From positions 1 to 64,000 of the forward strand of contig NZ_QEWN01000109.1 of NCBI RefSeq assembly GCF_006124995.1: 64,000 bases of DNA, in the 5' to 3' direction. Below are positions 38,030 through 49,038 of this stretch, in pieces. This DNA is from Vibrio sp. Hep-1b-8. Its GTDB lineage: Bacteria > Pseudomonadota > Gammaproteobacteria > Enterobacterales > Vibrionaceae. How positions within the stretch are numbered: position 1 is the stretch's first letter; every line of letters starts with the position of its first letter. Both the position numbers and the translations under genes were made by a program. The notes under the pieces are model-generated. The model saw nothing but the letters and a program-made list of their open reading frames with translations. It was not told the DNA's origin and made no database searches.

Positions 38030-41000
38030 TTGAACGCGGTAAATATCAATCGCTAACCATGGTCAACTGGAACGGCTTTTTTGCGCGTACATTTGATATC
38101 GATGGTCTAGTAACAACGCTTTCTGGCGGTAACGGTGCAGGTAAGTCTACGACCATGGCGGCCTTCATCACGGCACTGATCCCAGACCAAACCTTACTTC
38201 ACTTCCGTAATACCACAGAGGCGGGCAGCAATCAGTCATCTCGTGATAAAGGTCTTTACGGTAAGCTGCAAGCGGGTGCCTGTTACGCTGCGCTTGACGT
38301 GGTTAACTCACGAAATCAACGCTTACTGTTTGCTGTCAAGCTACAGCAAGTGGCAGGCCGTGATAAGAAAGTCGACATCAAGCCATTTGTTGTTCAGGGT
38401 TTACCAAGCCATGTTAAACCTACCGATATTTTAATTGAGAGCGTGTCGGCAACTCAGGCACGTGTTCGTCAGATTAACGAAGTAAAGGAAGCGGTCGGAC
38501 AATTCGAGGGTGTGCAGTTTAAAGCGTTCCCTTCCATCGTTGACTACCACTCGCAAATGTTCGAGTTTGGCGTTATTCCGAAGAAACTACGTAACTCCAG
38601 TGATCGCTCTAAGTTCTACCGCTTAATCGAAGCGTCACTGTACGGCGGTATTTCAAGTGCGATTACTCGCTCACTGCGAGACTACTTGCTACCGCAAAAT
38701 GGCGGCGTGAAGAAAGCGTTCCAAGATATGGAATCAGCGTTGCGTGAAAACCGTATGACGCTTGAAGCGATCAAAACCACTCAAGCCGACCGTGATCTGT
38801 TCAAACACCTTATCACTGAGTCAACCAACTACGTGGCAGCAGACTACATGCGCCATGCAAATGACCGACGCAACAAGCTAGAGCAGACTCTATCTTTACG
38901 TAGTGAGTTGTTTGGTTCACGTTCAACGCTAATCGAGCACAACAATCTACTTAACAGAGTGCAAGAAGAGCTTGAGCTGCTGGTTGAGTCTGAATCTGCT
39001 TTAGAGCAAGACTACCAAGCGGCGTCTGACCATCTGCAATTAGTGCAAAATGCTTTGCGTCAGCAAGAAAAGATTGAGCGCTACCAAGAAGATCTCGAAG
39101 AGCTCAACGAGCGTCTTGAAGAGCAGTTGATGGTGGTTGAAGAAGCGCAAGAGCGTGTTGCGATGGCCGAAGAGCAAGCGTCTGTTTCTGAAGAAGAAGT
39201 GGATAGCTTGAAGAGTCAGTTAGCCGACTACCAGCAAGCGCTGGACATTCAGCAAACCCGTGCGCTGCAATATCAGCAAGCGGTTGAGGCGCTAGATAAA
39301 GCAAAACAACTATTGGGTAACGAAGGCTTAACTGCTGAATCGGCGCAAGTGCTTGTTTCTGAGTTGAAAGCGCAAGAAGCCCAAAGTACGACAGAGTTGC
39401 TCGCAACTAAGCATAAATTGGATATCTCATCAGCTGCTGCTGAACAGTTTGAATCCGCTCTCAAGCTGGTTGCAAGTATTGTCGGACATGTAGAGCGCAA
39501 AGAGGCTTCAACAGCCGCGAAAGCCGCGATTGAACAGAGTCGTGAAGCACAGCGCATCGCTCAAAATGAACAGCAATGGCGAGCACAGCATCGTGATGTG
39601 GAACGTCGTTTACATAAGCAACGCCAAACTCAGGAACTGGTCACTGAATATCAAAAACAGCATCAAGTAGAACTGACCGATGAAGCGACGTTTGAGATCG
39701 AGCGTGAACGTCACGTTCAACAGATCGAATCTCTAGAGATATCTCAAGAAGAGTTGCGTGAGCAACGCAGTGAGCAGCGCCGTCTAGAGCAAGATGCATC
39801 CGCTGAAATTAACAGGCATGAAGCCATTGCTCCAACTTGGATTGCTGCGAATGATGCCCTCGAATCACTTCAAGAGCAAAGCGGTGTAGAACTGTATGAC
39901 AGTCAGGCTGTCATGAGCCATATGCAAGTCGTTCTAGAGCAAGAAAAACAACAGTCTATCGCCAAAGATAAACTGGCTGAACGTCGTAGCAAGCTTGAAG
40001 ATGAAATTGAACGACTTGCGTTTCCTGGTGGTTCTAACGATCCGCGCCTTAAAGGCTTAGCCGATACCCTAGGTGGGGTTCTGCTGTCCGAGATTTATGA
40101 CGATATCACCATTGACGATGCGCCGTATTTCAGTGCGATGTACGGCCCAGCTCGCCATGCGATTGTTGTATCAGACTTGTCTGGTATCGAAGAGAAGCTG
40201 GTTGAATTAGATGACTGCCCTGAAGACCTCTATATCATTGAAGGTGACATCGATGCATTTGATGACAGCTCATTTGATGCAGAAGAGCTTGAAGGTGCGG
40301 TATGCGTGAGAATGAACAATCGTCAGATGCGTTATTCGCGTTTGCCAGAAATTCCTTTGTTCGGTCGTGCCGCTCGTGAGCAACGTTTGGAACTGCTGCG
40401 CAATGAGCGCGAAGAGGTCGTAGAACAGCATGCTAAAGCGGCATTTGATTCGCAAAAACTCCAACGTCTGTACCAAGCATTCAACAACTTTGTGGCTAAA
40501 CACATTCAGGTTGCGTTTGAACCAGACCCAGAGCAAGCATTGATCGTAGTACGTGAAAAACGCGGCCAATTAACACGAGCTTTGGCAGATCTAGATGCCA
40601 AAGAGCAACAGCAACGTAGTCAGTTATTGGCAAGCAAGCAAGCGATATCCGCTCTGGATAAGATTGCGCCAAATATGGCTCTTATTGAGGATCAGGCACT
40701 ACTTGCTCAGTTTGAAGAGCTGGAGCAAAACATTGCCCAACTGACAGACGCCAAAGCGTATATTGCTCGTCATGGTAAGGCGATTGCTGAGCTAGAAAAA
40801 ATTGCTTCAGCGCTGGAAGCTGACCCTGAGCAGTTTGATACTTTGGAAGCGGAATACCACGCGGCTGACCAAAAACTTCAACAGCTGAAAACCCAGATTT
40901 TTGCTGTGGCAGATTTGGTTGAGCGTCGTCATTACTTCGCTTACTCAGACTCAGTCGATTTGTTGAATCAAAGTAGCGAATTGAGCGAGCAGCTCAAATC

Positions 41001-42483
41001 GAAACTGGTCGAAGCGGAACGTATGCGCACGCATTCACGCGAGGAGTTTAAACAGGCTCAAGGCCAGATGAACCAATACAACCAGGTGCTAGCCTCACTC
41101 AAGAGTTCGCATCAGGCGAAGCTTGAGACGGTTCAAGAGTTCAAACAAGAGTTACAAGAATACGGTGTCACGGCTGACGAAGGTGCTGCTGAACGCGCTA
41201 TGCGTCGTCGCGATGAACTGCAAGAGCGTTTGCATACTTCACGTTCTCGTAAGAGTGAATACGAGCGCACTATCACTGCGACAGAACTTGAAATGAAAGC
41301 GCTGGCAAAACGTCTCAAGAAAGTACAGAAAGATTACGTCGATCTGCGTACATTTGTCGTTGCAGCGAAAGCAGGTTGGTGTTCAGTACTTCGCCTAGCA
41401 CGTGAGAATGATGTGGAACGTCGCCTTCACAAGCGTGAACTGGCTTACATGTCCGCGGATGAACTGCGTTCTATGTCGGATAAATCGTTGGGCGCATTGC
41501 GTCTTGCGGTCGCCGACAATGATGATCTGCGTGATGCGCTGCGTCTTTCTGAAGACAATGCACGTCCAGAACGCAAAGTCTTGTTTTATATTGCCGTATA
41601 CCAGCATCTTCGTGAGCGTATTCGTCAGGACATTATTCATACTGATGATCCTGTTGAAGCTATCGAAGAGATGGAAGTGGAACTTGCGCGTCTAACCGAA
41701 GAACTGACACAACGTGAAAATCGTTTGGCAATCAGCTCGGATTCTGTTGCGAGCATCATTAAGAAGACGATTCAGCGTGAGCAAAACCGTATTCGTATGC
41801 TTAACCAAGGTCTGTCCAACATCTCATTTGGTCAGGTCAAGGGCGTTCGGCTCAACGTTAAGATCCGTGAAAGCCATGAAATATTGCTTAACGGCTTGTC
41901 TACAGGACAAGAACAGCACAAAGATCTCTTCGAATCCACGCGTTACACGTTCTCTGAAGCGATGGCGAAGTTGTTCCAACGTGTTAATCCACATATCGAC
42001 ATGGGACAGCGTTCTCCTCAGGTTCTGGGTGAAGAGTTACTGGACTACCGTAACTATCTGGAATTAAGTGTGGAAGTTAACCGTGGTGCAGATGGCTGGC
42101 TTCAAGCCGAGTCAGGGGCGCTATCGACAGGTGAAGCAATTGGTACCGGTCAATCGATTCTATTGATGGTTGTACAGAGTTGGGAAGAAGAGTCTCGACG
42201 TCTACGTAGCAAGGACATTGTACCTTGTCGTCTATTGTTCCTTGATGAAGCAGCACGTCTTGATGCTAAGTCTATCTCAACTCTGTTCGAGTTGTGTGAC
42301 CGTCTCGACATGCAGTTACTTATCGCTGCACCAGAGAATATCAGCCCAGAGAAAGGGACGACTTACAAACTGGTGCGTAAGGTATTTAAAGACCACGAGC
42401 ATGTTCATGTCGTTGGCTTACGTGGCTTTGGACAAACCAAGAAAGCCAAGAGTGAAGTCCAGCAACTGGTCGAAGAGTTATAA
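38026..42483 (+). CDS. mukB: MukB SMC-like chromosome partition protein
   Basis: A 1485-residue SMC-type ATPase that compacts and segregates the chromosome. The Walker A is GGNGAGKST at residues 34-42. Long coiled coils run from about 280 to 640 and 790 to 1120, rich in Glu, Gln and Leu heptads. They flank a hinge near 650-780 ([19 protein letters not shown]). The C-terminal head carries the signature [16 protein letters not shown] and the Walker [12 protein letters not shown]. It is the end of the cmoM-mukFEB operon and is followed by a strong terminator. Confidence 0.98.
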   Translation: MIERGKYQSLTMVNWNGFFARTFDIDGLVTTLSGGNGAGKSTTMAAFITALIPDQTLLHFRNTTEAGSNQSSRDKGLYGKLQAGACYAALDVVNSRNQRLLFAVKLQQVAGRDKKVDIKPFVVQGLPSHVKPTDILIESVSATQARVRQINEVKEAVGQFEGVQFKAFPSIVDYHSQMFEFGVIPKKLRNSSDRSKFYRLIEASLYGGISSAITRSLRDYLLPQNGGVKKAFQDMESALRENRMTLEAIKTTQADRDLFKHLITESTNYVAADYMRHANDRRNKLEQTLSLRSELFGSRSTLIEHNNLLNRVQEELELLVESESALEQDYQAASDHLQLVQNALRQQEKIERYQEDLEELNERLEEQLMVVEEAQERVAMAEEQASVSEEEVDSLKSQLADYQQALDIQQTRALQYQQAVEALDKAKQLLGNEGLTAESAQVLVSELKAQEAQSTTELLATKHKLDISSAAAEQFESALKLVASIVGHVERKEASTAAKAAIEQSREAQRIAQNEQQWRAQHRDVERRLHKQRQTQELVTEYQKQHQVELTDEATFEIERERHVQQIESLEISQEELREQRSEQRRLEQDASAEINRHEAIAPTWIAANDALESLQEQSGVELYDSQAVMSHMQVVLEQEKQQSIAKDKLAERRSKLEDEIERLAFPGGSNDPRLKGLADTLGGVLLSEIYDDITIDDAPYFSAMYGPARHAIVVSDLSGIEEKLVELDDCPEDLYIIEGDIDAFDDSSFDAEELEGAVCVRMNNRQMRYSRLPEIPLFGRAAREQRLELLRNEREEVVEQHAKAAFDSQKLQRLYQAFNNFVAKHIQVAFEPDPEQALIVVREKRGQLTRALADLDAKEQQQRSQLLASKQAISALDKIAPNMALIEDQALLAQFEELEQNIAQLTDAKAYIARHGKAIAELEKIASALEADPEQFDTLEAEYHAADQKLQQLKTQIFAVADLVERRHYFAYSDSVDLLNQSSELSEQLKSKLVEAERMRTHSREEFKQAQGQMNQYNQVLASLKSSHQAKLETVQEFKQELQEYGVTADEGAAERAMRRRDELQERLHTSRSRKSEYERTITATELEMKALAKRLKKVQKDYVDLRTFVVAAKAGWCSVLRLARENDVERRLHKRELAYMSADELRSMSDKSLGALRLAVADNDDLRDALRLSEDNARPERKVLFYIAVYQHLRERIRQDIIHTDDPVEAIEEMEVELARLTEELTQRENRLAISSDSVASIIKKTIQREQNRIRMLNQGLSNISFGQVKGVRLNVKIRESHEILLNGLSTGQEQHKDLFESTRYTFSEAMAKLFQRVNPHIDMGQRSPQVLGEELLDYRNYLELSVEVNRGADGWLQAESGALSTGEAIGTGQSILLMVVQSWEEESRRLRSKDIVPCRLLFLDEAARLDAKSISTLFELCDRLDMQLLIAAPENISPEKGTTYKLVRKVFKDHEHVHVVGLRGFGQTKKAKSEVQQLVEEL

Positions 42484-42488
42484 GAGAC

Positions 42489-42516
42489 AAAAAAGCCCGC
42501 GAAAGCGGGCTTTTTT
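42489..42516. terminator. Terminator after mukB
   Basis: Perfect 12-base stem AAAAAAGCCCGC / GCGGGCTTTTTT with a GAAA loop, five bases past the mukB stop. It also serves the convergent ATP-grasp gene. Confidence 0.93.
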
Positions 42517-42531
42517 GTCGTTAAAACAGAG

Positions 42532-43509
42532 CTATCTAGGAATCTCTTTGGCGAAGATACCGAACTGACGCGCGGCATAAGCGACGCGTTCGGCTGGCTT
42601 CGGATACTCAGCGGGTGAACCAAGACTCTCGATATGATGAAGGCGAGGCAATAAGCCAGCGCCGTTAGCGATTTGAATAGCAAGTCCAGGACGAGCATTC
42701 AGTTCTAGCACCATTGGACCTTCCTCTTTATCAAGCACCATGTCGGTACCCATATAGCCGAGCCCAGTCATTTCCCACGCACTTGAAGCAAGGATCAGTA
42801 GCCGTTCCCAATGAGGTACTTGAAGGGTCGCTAACTCCATACCGGTGTCTGGATGGTGGGTAACAGGTTGGTCAAACTGTACAGCTCGGACAGCACGGCC
42901 TGTCGCGATATCAATGCCCACACCAACGGCACCTTGGTGCAAGTTTGCTTTACCGTCAGAGGCGGCAGTAGAGCAGCGCATCATCGCCATTACCGGATAA
43001 CCTTTGAAGACGATGATGCGCACATCAGGTACGCCTTCGTAGCTGAAACCTTCGAAACAGTCATCAAACTTAATCAAATTCTCCACAACAGCAACATCGT
43101 TTTTGCCGCCTAAGGAGAAGAGCCCCGCCAATGCGTTACTGATATGACGCTCTACATCTTCTTGATTAATGGTGGAACCCGAAGGTTTGGTGTAAACGCC
43201 ATCTTTATGTGACGTGATAACCAAAATACCTTTACCACCACTACCTTGGGCTGGTTTGATCACAAAGCCAGGCCAGTTCTTGACCATTTCATGAATGGTT
43301 TTAACTTCAGCCTGATTGCGAATCACACCAATCAGTTTTGGTACCGTAGCGCCGGCCGCTTCAGCAATGATTTTGGTTTTGAGCTTGTCGTCAACCAGCG
43401 GATACTTTGAACGGTCATTGTATCGGCCAATGTAGCTGTGGTTGCGCTTGTTCATGCCCATAATGCCTTTGTGGCGGAGCTTGAACGGCGATGTATATTT
43501 CGAAAACAT
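42532..43509 (-). CDS. ATP-grasp alpha-L-glutamate ligase-like protein (RimK-related)
   Basis: A 325-residue cytoplasmic ATP-grasp enzyme. The ATP-binding strand is GFVIKPAQGSGGKGILVI (about residues 94-111), the metal and nucleotide site is in the DMVLDKEEGPMVLELNARPGLAIQIAN region near the C-terminus, and YKGYPV-type sequence lies between. It matches the RimK-related family that often accompanies an inactive transglutaminase membrane protein. Its substrate is unknown. The start is the ATG six bases after AGGAG; a GTG one codon earlier is less likely. It follows the 7TM gene by 3 bases in a three-gene operon. Confidence 0.9.
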   Translation of the reverse strand: MFSKYTSPFKLRHKGIMGMNKRNHSYIGRYNDRSKYPLVDDKLKTKIIAEAAGATVPKLIGVIRNQAEVKTIHEMVKNWPGFVIKPAQGSGGKGILVITSHKDGVYTKPSGSTINQEDVERHISNALAGLFSLGGKNDVAVVENLIKFDDCFEGFSYEGVPDVRIIVFKGYPVMAMMRCSTAASDGKANLHQGAVGVGIDIATGRAVRAVQFDQPVTHHPDTGMELATLQVPHWERLLILASSAWEMTGLGYMGTDMVLDKEEGPMVLELNARPGLAIQIANGAGLLPRLHHIESLGSPAEYPKPAERVAYAARQFGIFAKEIPR

Positions 43510-43512
43510 CAC

Positions 43513-45018
43513 TTACTCCTCCGCTAGCGGTTTAAAGCGACGGAGTTCAGTTAAGCGGTAACCTGTGTAAGTACCTAGCAGCAAGATAGCCGCTAACACG
43601 ATCAACTGTAGACCGATAAAGTTAAAGGTCAGGTGCTGAATGAATGGGTTCGTCATCGCGAGATAAACCAGCACAGCAGTGAGCAGTGAGCCACCGCCTT
43701 GCAGCACGACTTCCTTCGCGCCTTCTTCTTCCCAGAGAATGGACATACGTTCAATCGTCCAAGAAAGAATAATCATAGGGAAGAAAGTAATCGATAAGCC
43801 TTCGGTTAAACCAATCTTAAACGCGACAACGGTAAACACTGAGATGATCATAATTACCGTGATGATCACCGCCGATATCCTCGCGACTAACAGTAAGTTG
43901 AGCTTCGATAGATAACTTCGAATGATAAGGCCCGTACCGACGATCAGCAAGAAGCCAACAATACCCGTAACGAGTTGAGTCTGAACAAAGGCGACGGCAA
44001 TCAACACCGGCATAAATGTACCTGAGGTTTTCAGACCGATAATCACACGCAAGAACACAACGATCAGAGCGCCAATCGGGATCAGCATGATGGTTTTAAA
44101 CATCGCTTGTTCTTCGAGAGGCAAGCTGTGAATCGAGAAGTTTAATAGACCATCTGCGAGTACTTTATCTTTGGTTGCTTGTGATGGCGTAATATCCTGC
44201 GCGATCATAGAGAAGTGAACCTGACTGTTTTGACCGCCCACTAAATCAAGTAGTGACACATTAGATTCATCCCAGACCAGAATGTTGTCAGAAATGGCAG
44301 GGTTAGCGTTGTTTGGATTAAACAGAACCCACTGTTTACTGTTCCATACCTGATTCATGTGCTGGATAGTTTGTCGACGACGGCCATCTTCTAGCTCGAT
44401 AACGCCAACGACTTTACTTGGTACTTTGGCGTAAGCAAGGATTTTTGCCACTGCGTCTACTTTGCTCATGCGGTTCAGCAGTAGTGAAGCATTTTGGCTC
44501 TCTGAATCGTTGATTGATTTGATCAACTCGCGAGTGAAGGTAATGTCGTCAGCAGAGCGTTGATTCGCACGTTCAATCAACGCAAGAACGGCAGCTTCTG
44601 CGGGGCCATCAAAGGTTGGTTGAGTCATTTCGTTAGTGGGTGGCGTTGATTCGACCTTAGCTTGAGGGTCAACCAAGAACTGAGCTTTATAGTAGATGGT
44701 TTGTGGTCCTGTGGCCTGACGTACTGACCACTCGGCGCGGCGTCCTGATTCAGTTTCTACGTATGAAAGACCGTAACCAGGTGAAGAAGATGATTCATCA
44801 ATTAAGGTGAAGCCTGTCTGAGTATGAGGTGCAGCTAATGAGGCTTTGACAGGCTTGGATTGACCACTAAATTCAATGCGAGCCTCAATGTCCCAGACCT
44901 GACGTGCTTCGCCTGGTGTCCAAGGAACACCATAATTCTGGTGGCGGAAGATGCTCAATGCAATACCAGCAATAATTAATAGGGCAACTGATATATAAAA
45001 AGGGATTTTTGAAGTCAT
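43513..45018 (-). CDS. Inactive transglutaminase fused to seven membrane helices
   Basis: A 501-residue membrane protein. A first helix (about residues 8-23) anchors a periplasmic domain of roughly 260 residues that has a transglutaminase-like core (ASLLLNRMSKVDAVAKILAYA, VVGVIELEDGRRRQTIQHMNQVW). Seven hydrophobic helices then fill about residues 305-490. There is no cysteine anywhere in the protein, and the usual DP motif is replaced by FNPNN, so transglutaminase catalysis is impossible. It is probably a binding or assembly domain. It lies between a lipoprotein protease and an ATP-grasp gene with short gaps (17 and 3 bases). Confidence 0.9.
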   Translation of the reverse strand: MTSKIPFYISVALLIIAGIALSIFRHQNYGVPWTPGEARQVWDIEARIEFSGQSKPVKASLAAPHTQTGFTLIDESSSSPGYGLSYVETESGRRAEWSVRQATGPQTIYYKAQFLVDPQAKVESTPPTNEMTQPTFDGPAEAAVLALIERANQRSADDITFTRELIKSINDSESQNASLLLNRMSKVDAVAKILAYAKVPSKVVGVIELEDGRRRQTIQHMNQVWNSKQWVLFNPNNANPAISDNILVWDESNVSLLDLVGGQNSQVHFSMIAQDITPSQATKDKVLADGLLNFSIHSLPLEEQAMFKTIMLIPIGALIVVFLRVIIGLKTSGTFMPVLIAVAFVQTQLVTGIVGFLLIVGTGLIIRSYLSKLNLLLVARISAVIITVIMIISVFTVVAFKIGLTEGLSITFFPMIILSWTIERMSILWEEEGAKEVVLQGGGSLLTAVLVYLAMTNPFIQHLTFNFIGLQLIVLAAILLLGTYTGYRLTELRRFKPLAEE

Positions 45019-45035
45019 AAGCTTACGCTACCTTG

Positions 45036-45779
45036 TTATTTTTCTTGGTTTTCCGTATGGATGTATTTTTTACTTACATCAACGACAGCTATATCACGGA
45101 TGAATTCGCGTCCTAGTAGTACAGGATGACTCATCTGAGAACGATCCGCCAAAGTAAATTGCGCTTTTTCATGGATTTTTCCAAGTTTAACCCACAATTC
45201 AATCACCGCTCGTCTTTCGATTTCTTCATTGGTTGATTGGCGAATTTTTACGAAACGAAGAATAGGCGCTTCGATCCAGTTAGATTCATCAAGTGTTTTC
45301 TCTCCATCTGAAAGATGGAAGCGCACCCAATTCTTACCATTGCGCTCGAACTCTTCAATATCGATAGCGTTGAGTGATGATGTCGCAGCTCCGGTATCAA
45401 CACGCGCGTCAAAAGATTGCTTGATTGAATCAATGGTGACTTTTTCTACTTCGCCGAGCACGATGCCATGAGTCGGAGTTGGTTGGGCAGGAGCTGGGGT
45501 AGTGAGGACGACTGGCGCAGGAGTTTTACGGACTTCATTCATCGCTTCAGTTCTGAAATCGGACAACTGCTGTTCAAGTAAGTTGACCTGATCCTCAAGA
45601 CTCTCGATGTAATCAGACTGGTTGCTCAATTGCAAAGCTAGGTTTTCGTATTGAGTGGTGAGATTTGTTTCTGAAGCCTGAATGGCTGCAAGTGTTTCTT
45701 GGTGGAGCTGTTCGCTGTTTGTCAGCGTACAACCAGAGACTAGCATTATGGCCATTAAAGGGGTCAATCTTGTCAACAT
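45036..45779 (-). CDS. Lipoprotein retropepsin-like protease (PF05618 type)
   Basis: A 247-residue lipoprotein: the signal MLTRLTPLMAIMLVSGC ends in a VSGC lipobox. Residues 25-80 form a coiled coil (heptads of Leu and Gln, as in YIESLEDQVNLLEQQL), then a Pro-rich linker. The C-terminal domain has the aspartic-protease-like FDARVDTGAATSSLNAID near residue 130 and PVLLGREFI near the end, the pattern of the PF05618 family (RimB and relatives). It is likely periplasmic. It is the first gene of the operon with the 7TM and ATP-grasp genes, which suggests a joint pathway; its substrate is unknown. Confidence 0.9.
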   Translation of the reverse strand: MLTRLTPLMAIMLVSGCTLTNSEQLHQETLAAIQASETNLTTQYENLALQLSNQSDYIESLEDQVNLLEQQLSDFRTEAMNEVRKTPAPVVLTTPAPAQPTPTHGIVLGEVEKVTIDSIKQSFDARVDTGAATSSLNAIDIEEFERNGKNWVRFHLSDGEKTLDESNWIEAPILRFVKIRQSTNEEIERRAVIELWVKLGKIHEKAQFTLADRSQMSHPVLLGREFIRDIAVVDVSKKYIHTENQEK

Positions 45780-45900
45780 TGAGAAACCTGAACGTAAATA
45801 GAATTATTAATTAAATAAGAAGTTTAGCGTATATATTTTATCGCAAACAAGCAGCAATTGGATTGATGCTCTCAAAATTTGAGGAAGGGATGATCATACG

Positions 45901-45931
45901 CAAAAAATAAGGATGCTGAGCATCCTTATTA
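45901..45931 (-). terminator. Terminator of cmoB
   Basis: Ten-base stem AATAAGGATG / CATCCTTATT with a 5-base loop, then TTTTTTGCG on the minus strand. It lies about 70 bases past the cmoB stop. Confidence 0.85.
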
Positions 45932-45998
45932 TTGTATTGGCTATTGGATACGAGAGAAACGTTTTCAAGTCGAACTTGGGTTAACTCTCTGTCAATAT

Positions 45999-46970
45999 TT
46001 ATGGTTTTTTAGCAACCAGAATCGCGCGTCTTGGTGCTGGGTGACCTTCGACGGTTTTCGATGGGTCATTCGGGTCTAAGTAATCAGGCAAAGAGTTGTG
46101 AGTCATCCACTCAGTAGTACGTTGCTCTCCAACGCTTGTGACATTTTCATCGACAATACGCACATCGACAAAGCCCATTTGTTCCAACCAAACCTTGAGT
46201 GCTTTTGCTGACGGGAAGAAATAGACGTTACGCATCTGAGCGTAGCGATCAACAGGAACAAGTACAGAAGTCTCATCACCCTCGATAACTAATGTCTCTA
46301 ACACCAGTTCTCCACCAGAGACCAGTTGGTCTTTCAATTGGATAAGATGATCCAGTGGAGAGCGGCGATGATAGAGCACACCCATGCTAAACACAGTGTC
46401 GAACGCTTCCAGTTTAGGAAGTTGTTCTATACCTAGAGGTAGCAGATGCGCACGCTGATCGTCACCCATCAGTTTACGTATCGTTTCAAACTGAATCAGA
46501 AACAGGTGAGAAGGGTCGATACCGACAGTGAGCCGAGCACCTTCACCCAGCATGCGCCACATGTGGTAACCGTTACCACAACCGACATCAAGCACACTTC
46601 TGTTTTTCAGTGGTGAAATGTGTGGCAGTACGCGATCCCATTTCCAGTCACTGCGCCACTCGGTGTCAATATGAATGCCGTGAACATGGTACGGGCCTTT
46701 ACGCCACGGATGGAATGTGCGCAACAGGCTTTCAAGCTTGTTCAACTCGCCTTGATGAAAAGGCGTGTCATTGGCAAGAGTGACAGAGTTTTTTAGATCG
46801 ACTTGGTCAGGCGAGCCTTGTGGGATCTTGTTCAATGCCTTGACCCAGCGACCAAAGTCACCATGTTCCGCATTTTGCCAGTCGGTTAGCTGCTGAGGGA
46901 GTACGTTTAACCAAGGTTGAAGGCGAGTATCTTGAGCAATCAACTGGTAGAAATTAGCAAAATTAAACAT
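45999..46970 (-). CDS. cmoB: tRNA U34 carboxymethyltransferase CmoB
   Basis: A 323-residue enzyme that transfers a carboxymethyl group from carboxy-SAM to 5-hydroxyuridine at the wobble position, forming cmo5U. It shows [41 protein letters not shown] as a long SAM-fold core (quoted here as motifs WRSDWKWDR and [13 protein letters not shown] near 121-150), plus [17 protein letters not shown]. It follows cmoA by 63 bases on the same strand, the standard arrangement. Confidence 0.97.
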   Translation of the reverse strand: MFNFANFYQLIAQDTRLQPWLNVLPQQLTDWQNAEHGDFGRWVKALNKIPQGSPDQVDLKNSVTLANDTPFHQGELNKLESLLRTFHPWRKGPYHVHGIHIDTEWRSDWKWDRVLPHISPLKNRSVLDVGCGNGYHMWRMLGEGARLTVGIDPSHLFLIQFETIRKLMGDDQRAHLLPLGIEQLPKLEAFDTVFSMGVLYHRRSPLDHLIQLKDQLVSGGELVLETLVIEGDETSVLVPVDRYAQMRNVYFFPSAKALKVWLEQMGFVDVRIVDENVTSVGEQRTTEWMTHNSLPDYLDPNDPSKTVEGHPAPRRAILVAKKP

Positions 46971-47033
46971 AGTCTTATCACTGATATTAAATTAAAAATT
47001 TGACACAAAATGAGTGAGTCGAAAAATTTCTCG

Positions 47034-47780
<747 letters not shown>

Positions 47781-47882
47781 TCACTAGATGTCGGCTTGGT
47801 CGCCAACATGGTCTACAGCTATTAAAAAGGCGCGTATTTTATGAGAAATAAACGTCTGTGTCATGTTTTGTGGTGATTCTCT

Positions 47883-48764
47883 TTAGAACATCTGAAGCTG
47901 TGATACGCCATCGTCTGCTGGAAATGGTGATAAGTCAGGCAAAAGGGTCTGTTGCTGCAAACTCTTATACAAGGTTGCAGCCAGCTCCGGAGCGATAAGG
48001 TTATCCGACGTGTGAATAAACAAATATGGCTGTTTTCCCTGCGCTATCCATTGAGGCAGTTTAGCTAACCATGGCTGAAAAAAGGCGAGATTTTTCTCTT
48101 CTTGTGGGTGGCCAATAAAACGCACCATCGGCTGACTTGCCGTGGCGATGGCATGGACAGGCACTTTGGGTTTTTTCTGTTGGGCGTCAAGCAAGGACTC
48201 GTAGTGGGGGTGTGTTGGCTCAAGTGGTTCAGAGAACACAGGGCGGCTGTCCATGATTATGCGATCGTAATTGCTTTCGATCAGCCACTGATTCAAGGCA
48301 ATTTCCGCTTCGCCTTTAGCAAAAAAAGCCGGATGGCGCACTTCAACACCGATAGGAAAGTTGGGTGGAAATAGGGCACAAAATTTCTTCAATATATCGA
48401 GATGCTCGGGTGAAAACGCAGCGGGAAGCTGGATCGTCCATTGACCAATCCGATCATGCAGCGGTTGCATGATGTGCATGAACTCTTTCAACTGACTTTG
48501 GCTGCCACGCAGCATTTGTTGATGGGTAATAGCTTGGGGTAGCTTGAAGGTGAAACGAAACTCGTCGTGAGTGGCTGCTTTCCAATTATTGACAGTGCTT
48601 AATGTCGGGGTTGCATAGAAGGTGGTATTCCCCTCCACGGTATGAAAGACGCGCGCATATTTTTCTAGCCTTTCAGAGGGTTTAGTCCCTTTTCCATAAA
48701 AGCTTTGCTGCCAATTGTTGTGAGACCACATGGTCAGCCCGAGTCTGACGGGTAAACGGTCCAT
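47883..48764 (-). CDS. DUF72 family protein (YecE-like)
   Basis: A 293-residue cytoplasmic TIM-barrel-like protein of the DUF72/YecE family, function unknown. Conserved pieces are LGLTMWSHNNWQQSFYG near the start, VEGNTTFYATPTLSTVNNW, FTFKLPQAITH and FPIGVEVRHPAFF. E. coli yecE also lies near cmoA/cmoB and aspS, so the neighbourhood is conserved. It is divergent from aspS across 274 bases. Confidence 0.9.
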   Translation of the reverse strand: MDRLPVRLGLTMWSHNNWQQSFYGKGTKPSERLEKYARVFHTVEGNTTFYATPTLSTVNNWKAATHDEFRFTFKLPQAITHQQMLRGSQSQLKEFMHIMQPLHDRIGQWTIQLPAAFSPEHLDILKKFCALFPPNFPIGVEVRHPAFFAKGEAEIALNQWLIESNYDRIIMDSRPVFSEPLEPTHPHYESLLDAQQKKPKVPVHAIATASQPMVRFIGHPQEEKNLAFFQPWLAKLPQWIAQGKQPYLFIHTSDNLIAPELAATLYKSLQQQTLLPDLSPFPADDGVSQLQMF

Positions 48765-48807
48765 ATTTTGTACTTAACACCCATGATTTGATTAGAAGAA
48801 TAGAGCT

Positions 48808-48837
48808 TTGCCGAACCACCCATTATGGGGCTATAAT
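48808..48837 (+). promoter_or_regulatory. Candidate promoter of aspS
   Basis: TTGCCG at 48808 and a perfect TATAAT at 48832, spacer 18. It would give a leader of about 195 bases before the aspS ATG. Confidence 0.55.
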
Positions 48838-48973
48838 CAGCGCCAATTATCTTACATTGATGCTGTTTTACGCCTTTATTGCTTTAAAAAGCATCAATAG
48901 ATGATAAATCGCAATAAATTGTATGCTGGGTAGTCGATCTCTACCAACTTTCAGCGTATAAATGGAACTTTGC

Positions 48974-49000
48974 TCTATCGGTAAAGTTAACACCGATAGA
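48974..49000 (+). other. Hairpin in the aspS leader
   Basis: Nine-base stem TCTATCGGT / ACCGATAGA with a 9-base loop, ending 39 bases before the aspS ATG. No T-run follows, so it is a leader structure rather than a terminator. Confidence 0.5.
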
Positions 49001-49038
49001 TAGTAATCAACAAATTTAAAGAGATTGGGAAATTCATT

